This document shows positions 1-11,642 of a stretch of 64,000 nucleotides of DNA, in pieces. The DNA is taken from assembly GCA_050084985.1 (NCBI GenBank), contig JBITNC010000001.1:11036001-11100000 (forward strand). The letters run 5' to 3'. The notes below the pieces were generated by a model. The model was not told the DNA's origin, did not search any database, and saw only the letters and a program-made list of their open reading frames with translations. The number at the start of each line of letters is the position of its first letter. The stretch's first letter is position 1. The position numbers and the translations under genes were made by a program. This DNA comes from Nageia nagi (taxonomy: Eukaryota; Pinophyta).

Positions 1-850
1 CATCTTTATGACCTTGAATGCCACAATAGTTGCAATTACCATCAAACTTTTCTTTAAGATAAAGATTTTTTGCTTTACCTTTTCCATCTCTTTGCTTGAA
101 GTGATTATTGTTGCCATTGTTCCTGCTACTGTGGTTGTTGTTTTTGTTATTCCTATTGCTGTTATAGCCATTGTCTTTTTTTTAAAATATTTTGGAGGAA
201 GAAAGATAAGATTTATTTTGATGGTTGAACTCTTCTTGAAAGGAGTTTTGGTTGCTCCAAGAGAAACATTATTATTCTTATGAGAAAAAATCAACCCTTT
301 ATTATTAAAGGTTTCCTCATGCTTCAATAGGTGCCTTAAAGGGTTCTCAAGGGAGATGACTTCTTCTTCATCATCAAACCTTATTTCTATAAGTATTACA
401 AAGTTTCCAAACTTTGAAGAGGGGCTTTGAAGAATGATAAAGACCATAAACTCATCATTAATCCAATTGCATCCACAAGCAACAAGTTGGATCTTTAGGT
501 CAATGATTTTGTTCAAATAAATAGCTACATTTTCATCTTCCCCTTGATAGATTGAAGCAACTTTTGAAGAATGGTAAATATTCTTGAAAAGTTTGAATCA
601 AGGTATATTTGCTTTAGCTTATACCATGCTTCCTTTACTGAGGTTGAAGAGGATATTATTAGTAGCACATCATTTGAAAATGCATGATAAATTATGGAGG
701 TTTCTAACTCATTCTTTGCATTTTAAGTCTCTAATGCCTTCTCATATATAGAAGGTACAAGGTTCTCATTCACTATTTTCCATAGCTTTCTTGCTTGTAA
801 TTTGGCTCTCATTTAAGATTCCCAAATCTCATAGTTAAAAATATCAAGAA
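1..850 (-). pseudogene. Cop2-a gag (copia UBN2-type), broken
   Basis: Minus-strand reading in several frames gives a copia Gag: an N-terminal part near 840-560 with the SIIYHAFSNDVLLIISSST-like block, then a Lys/Asn-rich linker (about 290-60), then a CCHC zinc knuckle beginning CNYCGIQGH at about 45-15, cut by the window edge. The first two Cys and the His of the knuckle are intact. Gag forms the cytoplasmic virus-like particle in which reverse transcription occurs. Several frameshifts and stops show that it is dead. The homologous gag at 61660-62690 has lost the second knuckle Cys (Tyr there). The plus-strand ORF across 8-283 is an antisense shadow of the Asn-rich linker. Confidence 0.75.
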
Positions 851-1559
851 TGTGTTTGGGTAAAAAGATTCACCCATTTGCTATATAAAAATATAAAATA
901 ATAAGCATGTGTTTTTAATAATCAATATTAAATGTTAAGTTTTAACCAAGTAAATAATACATGTTACATTTAACACTAAATACATGCTTGATTTGATTCA
1001 TAAATGCAAATATATAATTCAAATAATACCCATGTACCCAAATACATTTCTCATCTCAAGAACCATAGATGTAGAGTGACATTGTTGAGGTTTGTTTGCT
1101 TGTCTAAAATTAGGCCTTCATCTAGATGCCTACACAAGAGAAGCCTAAGTACTACCAATCCTCAACTAGTTCCCTTTGGGTAGCAATATACTTTCACAAA
1201 AAGAAGTACTAGCTATTTTTTAAGGTTATGACATTTATTAGATTGGCCAAATTATTAATCTTAATTAGATTTCAAGTTTTTCTCCTAGGTTATCAAGATA
1301 ATCCTTGAATAGATGTGTAGACATGTGGTATCACTACACACATGTCTGTCCACCTAATAGAGTTATATCCAGACCAACAGAGGACTTAGGGGCAATTAAG
1401 AAGTATGAACTTTTCACCACTTGTATTATTGGACTTAAAAGCTCCAGTCTGCCTATCCTCACCTCGTGGCTCCCCAAACAAGTCATGTTGTAGAGTATAC
1501 GTGCGAATGTGTTCATTTTAGGAGGTTACTCATATCAATTTTTGCATTTTTATTTGCAT
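851..1559 (-). other. Cop2-a leader, proximal part
   Basis: Non-coding leader between gag and the repeat-rich segment. It matches 62691-63400 of Cop2-b closely, including a block at about 1075-1190 and another at 1305-1500. Short ORFs at 1305-1516 on both strands also recur in Cop2-b, but the similarity is that of the nucleotide sequence as a whole, so I do not treat them as genes. Confidence 0.55.
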
Positions 1560-2240
1560 AAGAAAATAAATAAAAGTGCAAAACATCAAATAAAAGAGCA
1601 TAAGTAAAAAAATATCATCCATTCAATAACTTAAAACCTAAGTGTCCAATGGGTTTTATTTACCAACCCCTAAAAGACATCTTTACATCATCACTTATTT
1701 TGCACAAGTCCATTCCATTCTTTGCATAAGGATAAATATTCAACATGCATTCATGCATCTTAAAAATTAAGCCCTAAGCATTAACTTAAAAAAATTAATT
1801 CCTTTAGCATGCATAAAAACAATTAAGCTTTAAGCATTAAAAAATGCATTATTCACATAGCTTTAAAAAAAAATTAAGTAAGCATGCATCATTCCAATAA
1901 ATTAAGTAAGAAGCATGCATTATTTAACTTAAGGATTAAGTTGGAAGCATGCATCAATTCAAAACATAAAATTAAGTAAGCATGCATTATAACTTAAAAA
2001 ATATAAGCTTTAAAAATTTAAGCATATATTAATTCTATGATTTGCATAGTTAACTTTATATAAAGCATAAGCATGCATCAATAACTTAAAATAAGTATTT
2101 AAGTATTTATTTAACAAAAAATATTAAGTGATCTAAGAAATTCAAAGAAATATGCATTCCATACTTTGACATAAAGATTTTATAAAAAAATAAACACTTA
2201 AAAAAATAGACATGCAACTTCTTATGAGGATCTAAAAATT
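1560..2240. repeat. Degenerate GCATGC / TTAAGT-rich repeats in Cop2-a leader
   Basis: Loose repetition of a motif like aagcatgcat...taacttaaaa; the palindrome GCATGC or a near relative recurs roughly every 40-70 bp from about 1740 to 2080. The corresponding leader of Cop2-b (63600-63984) has the same motif in cleaner tandem units. Very AT-rich, no coding signal. It is part of the element, since both copies have it at the same place. Confidence 0.55.
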
Positions 2241-2784
2241 AAGTAAAATACTCATAATCTTTTCCCCCTTTTTACTTAAAAATAAGATCCCTTAAAAATA
2301 ATGTTAGTAAAAAGTACATTTTACTCTTCCCAAGGTAATTTATGATAGACAAAAAAGATTTATACCTTGAGTATACACTTTGCAAAGATTTAAAGTTTCT
2401 AGGTGCATTAAATAAAAGATGACTTGCAAGCAATATTGAAAATTAATACACTAGATAGATTTTCTTTAAAAAAGGCATACTTTGATCAAAAAAGGAAGTC
2501 AACTAGAAAAAAAATAGATAGTAAAGTAAAGGGATGGTAATGAGCAAAGACTAAGGATGTGACAAAAGTTTGATGCCACCATTGAAGGTGTAGAGGAGAA
2601 GTGGGTAGAGGCATAAAGGACTACCCAAGGTTGTTGAGATGAGAAGAGCAAAGCAAATGGTTGTTTCATTGTTAAATTCAATCACCAAGATGCCTATTTC
2701 ACTAAAACTAATAAAGCTAGTAATACATTCATATGCATGAGCTATGCAAAGTGAGTCTAACCATAATCACAAGGGCCTGGTGAG
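2241..2784. other. No recognised gene; leader continuing toward PPR relic
   Basis: AT-rich at first; from about 2500 the composition changes to G-rich on the plus strand, like the neighbouring PPR relic. The short minus-strand ORF at 2499-2681 resembles no family I know. Confidence 0.3.
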
Positions 2785-3250
2785 GTGCAAAAGAGAGGGT
2801 CATGCAAGGGGATCAAAGGAAAACAATACTTGGCATGCATGCTTTTCCCTTTTCTTCTACATTGGTCAAAGGCTTGGAGAGGTTGTGAGGGAGGAAGGTT
2901 GATACATTTCAAGAGCTTGGTTAATGGGCTACGAGGGATGATTGGACATGCAACTGTAGGGGTGAAGAGGCTCCATTTTAGAGTCATAGCCACATGCATG
3001 ATAGGAGAGAATATAGGGAAGCTTAGTAGTAGATTCAGAACATGGGTGCAAGATTTTAAATAGGGTTTCATAATGGACATCCATCAAAGAGTAGTTGAAA
3101 CTAGTTTTTACATCGCAAGTTGTGGTTGTGAATGTCGTAATAGCCATTTATGCAAAATGTGAAAGAATACACATGGCTTGGGAATTATTTAACAAGATGC
3201 ATGATGTAGACATAATTTGAAAAAAGGAGTTTATATTATGAAGGGTAGTT
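2785..3250 (+). pseudogene. Pentatricopeptide repeat (PPR) gene relic
   Basis: Plus-strand translation near 3060-3230 shows plant PPR motifs: a segment resembling 'IHQRVVETSF' (about 3073-3106), then after a one-base frame change a segment with VVVVNVVIAIYAKC and MAWELFNKM (about 3107-3225). These match the usual PLS-class pattern of a helix pair around IYAKCGRI..A..LF.KM. Upstream, fragments like CRGEEA (about 2952-2970) fit the preceding repeat. PPR proteins bind organellar RNA in mitochondria or chloroplasts. The relic is frameshifted, has stops, covers only one to two repeats convincingly, and cannot be functional. It lies between the LTR and gag of Cop2-a, so it may be a captured host fragment. 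The motif match is by eye. Confidence 0.5.
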
Positions 3251-4172
3251 GGGTGCAAAGGGGGTCACCTTCCCCACTATTCTCAAAGCAACCAAAAAGT
3301 CACTTGTTTGATGGGTCATGGGTGCAACAAATGGAGGAGAGGTAGGTTAGAAAAAATGAGGGTTTCTTCCATGGTGGGCACTAAGAGATGCACACTTATG
3401 CTAGGTCACATGATATGTCATGACCATGAAAAAAAGGATGGGAGGTCTACGAGAGGGTTTGTTGAATGATAAGGCCATCAATAGTCCTAGAAGAACATTG
3501 CCACACTAACTAGTGGATCAATAGATAGAGGAACAATGATGGGCTATAGAAGAGAGCTCTTGAGGAGCCACTGAATGCATGATGGTTAGAAGAGGGTCTG
3601 AGAGGTGAGGGGAACAACCCTTAAGGCTGGTCACAGACTCAACAGATGCCACTCTATTGTCAAAAAATGTATAGCTACCAAATGAAAAAAAATTGAACTT
3701 TGCAAAAAAAATTCATATACTAAACCTCTCCTATAGTTTATAAGTTTATGTTGAATAATAAAAAATATCAATATATATGTTTTTATTGGCCTTTAAAAAA
3801 AAAACAAATATGTATAAGAATACAATTTTCTTATCATTGAAAAATAAATGGCATATATATATAAAAAAAAATTGCACTTATTGTATACTAACTTTAAAAA
3901 ATATATAGTAAGCAATATTTTTTTTTAAATTGCAATTAACACAAGAAGTTGTGTGTGTGTGTGTATCCCAAAAAAAATGCATCATATTACCATTTTCATA
4001 AAATTTGCAAAAACAAAATGAACTAACATATAACACATAATATGTTAGTATCATAATGAAATAATCCAAAAAAATATAACCAAGAAAGAAGGAATTTATA
4101 CCTTCTTTTGAGTTTACCTCAACAAGACCTTAAGATAGACCTCCAAGATGAAGAGAAGCCACCAACCTGGGT
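3251..4172. other. No gene; AT-rich leader or insertion with (GT)7
   Basis: G-rich degenerate sequence to about 3650 (possibly more of the PPR relic, not resolvable), then AT-rich low-complexity DNA. A short (GT)7 microsatellite sits at 3951-3964. No ORF with recognisable product. Confidence 0.4.
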
Positions 4173-4184
4173 GCTTTAATACTA
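4173..4184 (-). other. Decayed initiator-Met tRNA primer-binding site of Cop2-a
   Basis: On the minus strand this reads TAGTATTAAAGC, which is the copia PBS TGGTATCAGAGC with three transitions (G>A, C>T, G>A). It lies two bases inside the CA end of the LTR, the same spacing as the Cop1 PBS at 13810-13821. This placement is the main reason for calling 4187-4695 a 5' LTR. Confidence 0.55.
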
Positions 4185-4186
4185 AA

Positions 4187-4695
4187 TGAGAAAATTAAAC
4201 TATAATAAGAACAATCTTAAACTACCAATATCACATGAAAGCTCTCAAATTCACATCTAACAATCTCACAAATAAGACAATCTCACAAAGTAACTCAAGA
4301 TGTAAAGTTGTTCCTCCAACTAGGAGTACATCCACTAACTAGATCTTTACTTCAATCACAAATACAACTCTCTTACAATTCTCCTAATCTCAACTCCTAC
4401 ACTTCTATCCAATAGCATAACTTTACTTCACAATTTTTGGTGTGTGATCACAAAGAGGGAGCCTTCTACTTATAGACCAAAATCCCTCTTTGGATCACCC
4501 TTTTATCCAATGTACAAAAGTATGACATGCACATCTTTTTACCCAAGGGGCATGCTCATGACATGGAGTGTAGGACAAGTTATATTATCATATTCACTTA
4601 AATACTTAAGGTATCAAATGATGCCCTTAATTATTAGTGAATTTGCATAGAATATTTAATACAACCTTTACAATAATGCATTATACATTCCAACA
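4187..4695 (-). repeat. Cop2-a 5' LTR (about 509 bp)
   Basis: Similar over its whole length to 57574-58060. On the minus strand it starts TGTTGGAATG and ends TCTCA. A TATA-like CTATAAGTAG lies on the minus strand near 4470. The left boundary is inferred from the TG/CA rule and the PBS. ORFs at 4444-4650 (plus) and 57808-58014 look alike only because both lie in this LTR. Confidence 0.7.
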
Positions 4696-4949
4696 CTTTG
4701 TCCCCTATGAATCTTTCACTTGTCAAAAGCTCCTTCTTTTCATTATACTTAGGCATAGCCCAAAGGGCTATATTATTAAAGCTTACAAGAATGAGTAGAA
4801 GAAATAAGAATAAGATTCCAAGTACCAACTTGATATATTTTTGGATTACTCCTCAGAAGCAATCGTCAATGCATTTACAATCCTTGTTGATTGGAGCTTT
4901 CATGTCAAGAAACAAATCAATTTTAATAAAGAAATGGCTAATTTTTATC

Positions 4950-7900
4950 AAATGAAGATGAGATTATGGATTGGATTGATATAAGATTTCATGGAAACAC
5001 CATCAAGCTTCTTCAAAGCTACAACATTACCTCCTTTGAGAAATCTCAGGACAGATAGGTCCTATAGGTGTTCACTTTCATTCTTGGGTGAGTAACCCAA
5101 GTCAAGGCCAAATGAAGCCATGATGAGGATGGCATATAATATTATTGAAGTATTAATCTACTATGATATTCCTATGTTCATCTCAAATGAGGTTAGGAAT
5201 AATCTATTCAATATTGAAAAATCTAATTTCTAGAACTCATCTTATTTGTGGTGGCTCATAGTCCACCAAAATTTGCAAACACTGGTGGACAAAGGAATCT
5301 AGATTATGCTAGCTACTTCATCTACAACACCCACACCAATTGATTTCATATTTTTAATGATCACAAAGATCCATGGCTTGTATTATGAGTTCATGGAGAA
5401 ATATTTTGCTCTAGTCATGAGGTTTCTCATGGGAAGGGTCACTCATAAACTACACCAATCTGTCATGGATGAGCTTCAAAAAGGCAATAAGATAGGAGAT
5501 TGGTATTTTTTGAAAGACCACACAATAATAATTAGGTATGGTTATTTTGAAACTCCATTTTTGCTACTTAAATTTGTCACCCTATAATTATATTCTTTAG
5601 AAATGGGTTGATAAATCTATGCTATAGAAACTAAATATGGGTCAAGGGGTAATTTCAAACCCATTATCAAAATACTTGCCACATCAGTAAATTTTACCTT
5701 AATATATGTAGGTTGTAAAGATTAGCTAGCCAATTTTATTGTACAAAATTTAAGTTAAAGAATATAGATACCCCCTATATGTATGACCTAATGAGTAAAA
5801 TAACAAATAGGATATTGAGGCATCCCTAGAATGGGAATTTAGGATTTTGGACAAGGCATGGATAGCCCTTCAAGGATTGAAAATGTATAGGATTTGGAAA
5901 ACTATACAAAAATAATTACCTTGAACCTAGAGGTCATCACTCAATTACAGGATGAGTTGGGTTTGGGCCCTAACAAAATTGAATATTTTACTAAATATAG
6001 GTTTGAATACACCATCAAGTGGCCCATGTTGAAATAGAATGCTATGGTGAGTTCACTCATGGCCTGTACTAGAATTCTTAGTACATGAAAGACCCACTCT
6101 TAGAAAAGAGAAAACCACTCTTAGATTATTTTCAAGGAAAATTCAAGGGTGATGATCAACCATTGACATAGTGGGAACAAGATTTGTAGAATCCAAAGAA
6201 GAGAAAAGAAGAAGAAGACTAGCTCTCAGCAATTTTAGAAAAAGAAAAAAGAAAGACAAGTTGCAATAGCTACCACTTCCAAGGAGTATTATCCAAAAAA
6301 AAAACAAGAATCAAGTTGCTATCAAAAGAGCAAAAACCCCAAAAAAAGAAGAAATTTGTTATTAAGTCATTGTATTAAAGACCCCATCTCCATGAGCAAC
6401 AAGTGAAGAATAGCCTGAACCAAGTATGGGAGACACTAAATTGGTTGACACATGAGAAACCCAAAGACTGCAAAGCATGAACATGATCATTTATCAATAT
6501 GCATAAGAAGATCCCAAGAATGAAGTTATTAAGGGGTGGGAACATGCTTGGTACAAGTGGGGCTACATCAATTAGAATGGGTGCAACAACAATAGGGGGA
6601 GAAGCAAGAAGACATGGAGACAAAGATGCTAATGATGATCCTAACAAGAAAAAGAACTTTAACCAAATGGATAAGCCACATGAAGAAGAAGCTATTATAG
6701 AAGAAGAAGAAGAGCAACAAGTAGAACTTGTTACTAAAATAGCAAAGTAGATTCCTATCTTGAATAATCCTACATCAACCTCAAGGGAACGTATTTCAAA
6801 ACATTTTTAATACTTTATTCTATTGCCTAAGGAGAAGAAATAAAAACCTTTTTTGTTACTCAAGTAGTAGATCCCATTGATTATGATTCATTCATTAATA
6901 AACCCCCTTCACTCCCAAAGCATAAGGAAGATTATTAAGTAGAGATATTGATACAAGGGATGTAAAAATAGCACAACTTCCCTTAAAATATGGGAAATTA
7001 GATAAAACCCTTGAGGTAATTTTATATATAAAAATGCAAAGTGCTCCAACTATGGACTAGTCTAGGTTTTTGGTAAATACTCTTTTTTGCTACTAGAAAG
7101 ATTCTCCAAGCTATAAAGAATAAAATAGAAAAAATAAATAAAAAAGTTGGGTAACTCAAAGGAGATTGCTCCCAGAAAGACAAAATAACAATTGAAGTAC
7201 AAAACCAAAATAATGAGTTAATTATAAAATTGGACAAATAAAATCTAACTATGAGAATAGCTATTGGATGCCAAAGCAAATTTGGAGAAAATAAAGAAAT
7301 AAATTGAAGAGTTCAAGGAACATTCCAATGTAATTAACAAGCAGAAGGCTCAAAAATAGAGGAAGAGTTGAACAAAAGTTAGTAGCCAACAAATTTTTGA
7401 ATGATAATAAAATAAATTTTCTATATATAATTAAAAATTTTAGAAATATTTTGGTAGAATAGGTTAGAGTGAGATTGTTAGCATGACCCAATTACATTAC
7501 TTGAAAAATCAAGTAGAATAGGTTCTCCAGTAATATAATGCTTAGACTGCACTCCATGAATTGGTCTTAATAATCCCAAGATCAAGGATTGAAGGAATGC
7601 AATATTAGCTTGGGGCATTAATAGAGAAGGATCTGCTACTATAACTCTAAGGCCTAGACAAACAATGTTGATAAGTGTCAAAGATATTTATGATTTACAT
7701 GTTTTCCCTAGACTTGGAGAAAAATTAATTAAAAATAGAAGTAAGTTTTGTACATAGGTATTTTCATTCTTTAATTCAATTGAAGGATCCCAAATTGTAG
7801 GAGAAATCATATGTATAGAGTAGCATCGATCGATGGGTGGTGAATACTAAACAATTTTTAGAGCAAACTTTGTTTGAGAAATAACTCTAGACCTGTAAGA

Positions 7901-8170
7901 AAATTAGTGACCTAGTTCAGGAAGCCATATCAAGATTTCTACATGCTAGAAGACTAGAAAATGTGTTAACAATATTCAAAGCAAATATTGTAAAATTCCA
8001 AGTATGTCTCATTTTATCACAAGTATACAATCAAGATCTCAAAGGTCTATACAAGAAACTTTAGTTTTGCTTCCTTTAGATCTGATTCCACTACCAGAGG
8101 TCCTACCAAAAGACACAACTACATAGCTAAGTGGAAGTGGTCAATAAGGATGAAGACCCCAAAGAGCCTC
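4950..8170 (+). pseudogene. Gyp2-b downstream ORF region (function unknown)
   Basis: Frameshifted plus-strand reading aligns with the minus-strand region 20990-24600 of Gyp2-a. Shared landmarks: MAYNI then SSYLWW and HQNL (about 5130-5280); YYEFME (about 5385-5400, inside the open stretch 5306-5587); WYFL then IIIRYGYF (about 5500-5552); FEYTIK (about 6004-6021); an acidic E-rich stretch near 6690-6720; and WVNTKQFLE (about 7834-7860). Asn/Lys/Glu-rich, coiled-coil-like sequence fills about 7000-7450. The same order in both copies, each between pol and 3' LTR, indicates a real element-encoded protein of perhaps 900 residues or more. I do not recognise the family; no transmembrane or signal segment typical of an Env is obvious. 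Confidence 0.6.
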
Positions 8171-8178
8171 CAGAAGAT

Positions 8179-10011
8179 TGTTATTCTTGCATAATCACAC
8201 TTTAGAGGTGTAAAATTCTTTATATTCTTCATTCTTTCATTTATTCATTCATTCTACAATAAAATCCTTCTTTAATTCCCACTTCTTATTTTCTTTTCAT
8301 CATTTGTAAAATAACTATACAAATTTTAATATTGAGTTCATTGTATGAATTTATCTTTACTCAAGAGTCTTGTATATTACTGGGATATATATGTATTTTG
8401 GGTCTAAATCAAATAGATTTATTTAAAATTGCCATTTTGTTATAAGGCAGGTGTTATTTATATGTAGTATAATGATTCATGATTGGATCTATATACAAGC
8501 TATAAGCTAAAGAATATTCAATTTTATAATATGATTAAGTCTTTTTTGGAACCTATTTCCTGTTGTTATTGTATATAGTCTATTTGTATGCTTGAAGTCA
8601 ACCCCTAGGTCTTATCCCATATCTTGTTACTTAGGTTTTACTCTTATTTAGTTTGAGGGTTATTTTCAAGTGTTATTGTACATAGTTATTAATTTTGGGT
8701 AATTATATAATGGACATTATAGTTAGAGTCAAGATTAATAAGGCCTGTGAAAATCCAAAGGTGATGTCATACTTTTCAATGGAAATTAGCAAGATCCAAA
8801 TAACTTAGTTGGTGGGTGGTTCAATGGTTCTTCATGGTGTGAGTTATTCATAACTTCATATTCAAAAAACCCCACCAATTTTGAATGATAACATCACACC
8901 CTTTTGAAAACATTGGTGGGCAATAAACATCTTAGGTTCCAACAATACCCTTCAATGTGTAACAAGACCCTCCAAGGGGAGGTAAGCATAGTAAGAAGAA
9001 AAGAACACTCAAGTCTACTCAATCAAGAGTGTATGAACCCTAGGATCAACCAATGTGTCAAATACAACTCATTTACACATGGCATCAGTAGTTCTCTCTT
9101 AGGTTTGAATGGTACATCTTCCTTCACCCTTATAGTGGTTACACCTTGAAGCTCAGAATAAAGATATTAATAGTTACAAAGAATTAGGTGGTCACCAACT
9201 ACAAATACAACTATATTGTACTACAATAAGGGAATATAATTCCTAATAATTACAATAATATTTCAAATGTGCCATTGTCAAGGGACAAAGGATGAATGAT
9301 TGCAGTTGGATTAGTACATGATTAAAGGTATATGAATCCCCAAAATTGGTAATACATTGGGACTATAATCCATAATCAATCACAATTACAAATTCATTTT
9401 ACATATTGTAAATATTTAGTTTCATTTAATTCTTAGTCAAACAAGTATTTTTAGTCATTAATGGTGGACAACCACCCATTTTGTATATAGAACACTATAA
9501 ATAGAGGACTATTAGATGTCCAAGATGTTGGACATTTTAGCAAAGTTGCCCAATGTGAGAAATATTTTCATATATGATAATGCAATATAATGGTATTTTT
9601 CCCTCCATAATTTGTGTTTGTTATCTAATTTTGTAAACTTTATATATGAATCATTTTCCTAAATTATGGTTATGTATTGAAATTGTGATACCCCAAGATT
9701 AAGTTAGTTATTCTATTCTTAGTCTTGGTAATGGATTACTACCTATGCAATGATGCTCATGTTGATTACTTTTTATTTAATCTCTATAATTTAGATTTTA
9801 TATATTTATTGTTACTCTTTACCTCTTTTATCTCTTTCCAATTACTTTTAATCTCTTTCATAGATAAGAACCGACCTATAACCAGAGATTGAGAAAACAA
9901 AACCATGAGCACACTGTCCCACCACTTTCTACTCTTTCAAGAACCCTAATATTATAGGAAATGGAGAACTATACCAAACCAAAACCTTAGGTTACATTAT
10001 ACTGATCAATA
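8179..10011 (+). repeat. Gyp2-b 3' LTR (about 1.83 kb)
   Basis: Starts TGTTATTC directly after a segment (gaccccaaagagcc) that also precedes the Gyp2-a 3' LTR, and ends ...GATCAATA, matching the Gyp2-a LTR end GATCAACA with the final CA decayed to TA. Longer than the Gyp2-a LTRs (1660 and 1680 bp). No flanking duplication can be checked because the 5' end is missing. Confidence 0.65.
9496..9504 (+). promoter_or_regulatory. TATA box in Gyp2-b LTR
   Basis: TATAAATAG, at a position equivalent to the minus-strand TATAAATAG of both Gyp2-a LTRs (19638-19646 and 31767-31775). Likely the core promoter that marks the U3/R boundary. Confidence 0.5.
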
Positions 10012-11642
10012 ATATGATGGTACAATAACCATATTTAAAGGTCTTTAAGGAAAATTAAAATCATCCTAAAAAACTATTTTTGATATATATCAATTTATCA
10101 AAAGTGTAGATATTGTGTTAAGGAATACATTTATACCAAAATAATATTTAACCAATGAGCATGATTTTCAATATTTTTAGCATGAGCACATCATCATGAA
10201 AGCATGCAAATAGTCCATTGGGATCTCCCTTTTCTTTAAATTTTTAAAGTTTCATATTTCAAAGTGGAAAAGATAATGTTATTAGATCACATATTCATTG
10301 TTTTCTATAAATTAATGATATTAGGTTTTAACCAATAAAATTGATTTTTCAAATCAAATTTTCATTGTTCAAGATATGTTTACTAAAAAAAATGAATAAG
10401 GACTTGGTTAAGATAACTAGATGATCAAAATTGTATGAGATAGATTGATGAAGTTTACAATTAATGGTTGTGAAAACCTATATGATGATATTCTTGATTT
10501 TAATTACTTATTGAAGGTGAATCATATTTAAATTTCTTATAAAAATACAAGTTTTTTTAAGAAAAGCAAATAAAAATGGTTGTGTTGAAAAGGTTTGTAA
10601 AGATGATTGACTTTGGAAGAAGGTTGTTGATCTTCAAATGAATATCAAAAAATATTATTTTCTATAATAGCATGTGTTATATTCATTAATATTATTTGAA
10701 AATAATTATTATTATATAATTCTATATGATGCATTTCATTGAAAATTTAATCATTATATGTAATCATATAAAAGGAATACTTTTTTATCATTTTTATGTG
10801 ATCTTCAAATGGTAACTTCTTACATTGCTTACATACCTAACTTTTCTAAATATTGGAATCTTAAATATGAGACTTGGTACATTAAATATTTACATTCTTA
10901 GTATTTTGATACTATTATCATCAAACATTTGTAATAAATGTCACTTCTCTACATATTGCACCCTCATTGTCATAACTACTTGTTTATTGAAACTTATCTA
11001 ATTAAAGGCATTGATCATGCATTGTTGAAGCTTCATATTATCTTATCAACATTAACATCCATATTTATTTTTATGAAAAATTTTAAAGATTCATGTATAT
11101 CTATTTTTATTTATGCTTATCTTAATCAAAGATTTAAATAATGAATAAATGAATGAATGGTGTCTTTTAACATCCTTTAAACATAATGGTTTGTAGGATA
11201 TATGAAATTTTTTTTAAAATATAAATATATATCATTTATGTATTTAAATGATTATTTCTAATCAAATTAATATTCATAATAAAATTAAAAAATAGTTTTT
11301 GGTTATCTTGGTTTGATAAATCATGGATTAGGTTGTAATAACAAATATCATCATAGGTTTGTCTAATGTCATTGTAAAATGGGTAGACAAAGAAATAATG
11401 AATCTCATTTCTATGGAATTTAGGTTACAAACCTTACAAAAAAATTTATCCAATGGTGTTTTATGTATCATCCATCTACATGTTTTAGTATGTAGTGCAT
11501 GTAAATTAGTTCTTAATTTTATGATCATTTATTTCTTTTTAATACTTCTAATCATATTAAGGTAGGTTAGATGTTCAATTTTTAGTTTGATAATTTTTTT
11601 ATAATAGGCTAGTTTTCTTTTATTTTTGATATTATTAACTCT
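10012..11642. other. AT-rich stretch without recognised features
   Basis: No retrotransposon domain, LTR end or host gene recognised. Short ORFs at 10938-11141 and on both strands of 11328-11565 have low-complexity, hydrophobic translations and overlap antisense. May hold highly decayed repeats, possibly the missing pol half of Cop1-a or other flanking DNA. Confidence 0.4.

Larger units (their letters stand above)
1..4695 (-). mobile_element. Cop2-a: 5' half of a Ty1/copia retrotransposon
   Basis: Read on the minus strand the order is 5' LTR (4695 to 4187), primer-binding site, a leader of about 3.3 kb, then gag running off the left edge of the window. The same gag and leader sequence recurs at 61660-64000, and the same LTR at 57574-58060, which is what ties the parts together. 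Pol and the 3' LTR lie outside the window. The leader is unusually long and holds an unrelated PPR-like relic, so it may contain an insertion. Element identity is well supported; the assumption that everything between 850 and 4172 is leader is inference. Confidence 0.65.
4696..10011 (+). mobile_element. Gyp2-b: 3' part of a Ty3/gypsy (Tat-type) retrotransposon
   Basis: Plus-strand element lacking gag, pol and 5' LTR. It keeps the region downstream of integrase (about 4950-8170) and the 3' LTR (8179-10011). Both parts match Gyp2-a (20990-24600 and its LTRs), which is in the opposite orientation. The left junction abuts the Cop2-a LTR; the stretch 4696-4950 is of uncertain origin. Confidence 0.7.

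Noticed and set aside
8-283. 91-codon plus-strand ORF with Val/Ile-rich, membrane-like translation
   Set aside because: Antisense shadow of the Asn/Lys-rich gag linker of Cop2-a; the related 61789-62073 ORF is the same effect in Cop2-b.
1305-1516. Overlapping sense and antisense ORFs that recur at 63163-63360
   Set aside because: Conserved only because both lie in the Cop2 leader; whole-nucleotide similarity, no codon-level pattern favouring a protein.
3951-3964. (GT)7 microsatellite as a significant repeat
   Set aside because: Short and isolated; no sign of more than a common simple repeat.
4444-4650. Similar ORFs at 4444-4650 and 57808-58014
   Set aside because: Both are inside Cop2 LTRs, antisense to the element; shared LTR sequence explains them.
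5306-5587. 93-codon ORF as an independent gene
   Set aside because: It is one in-frame piece of the longer Gyp2 downstream ORF region, matching 23920-23585.
10938-11565. Short ORFs in the AT-rich gap
   Set aside because: Low-complexity translations, overlapping on opposite strands, no known motif.
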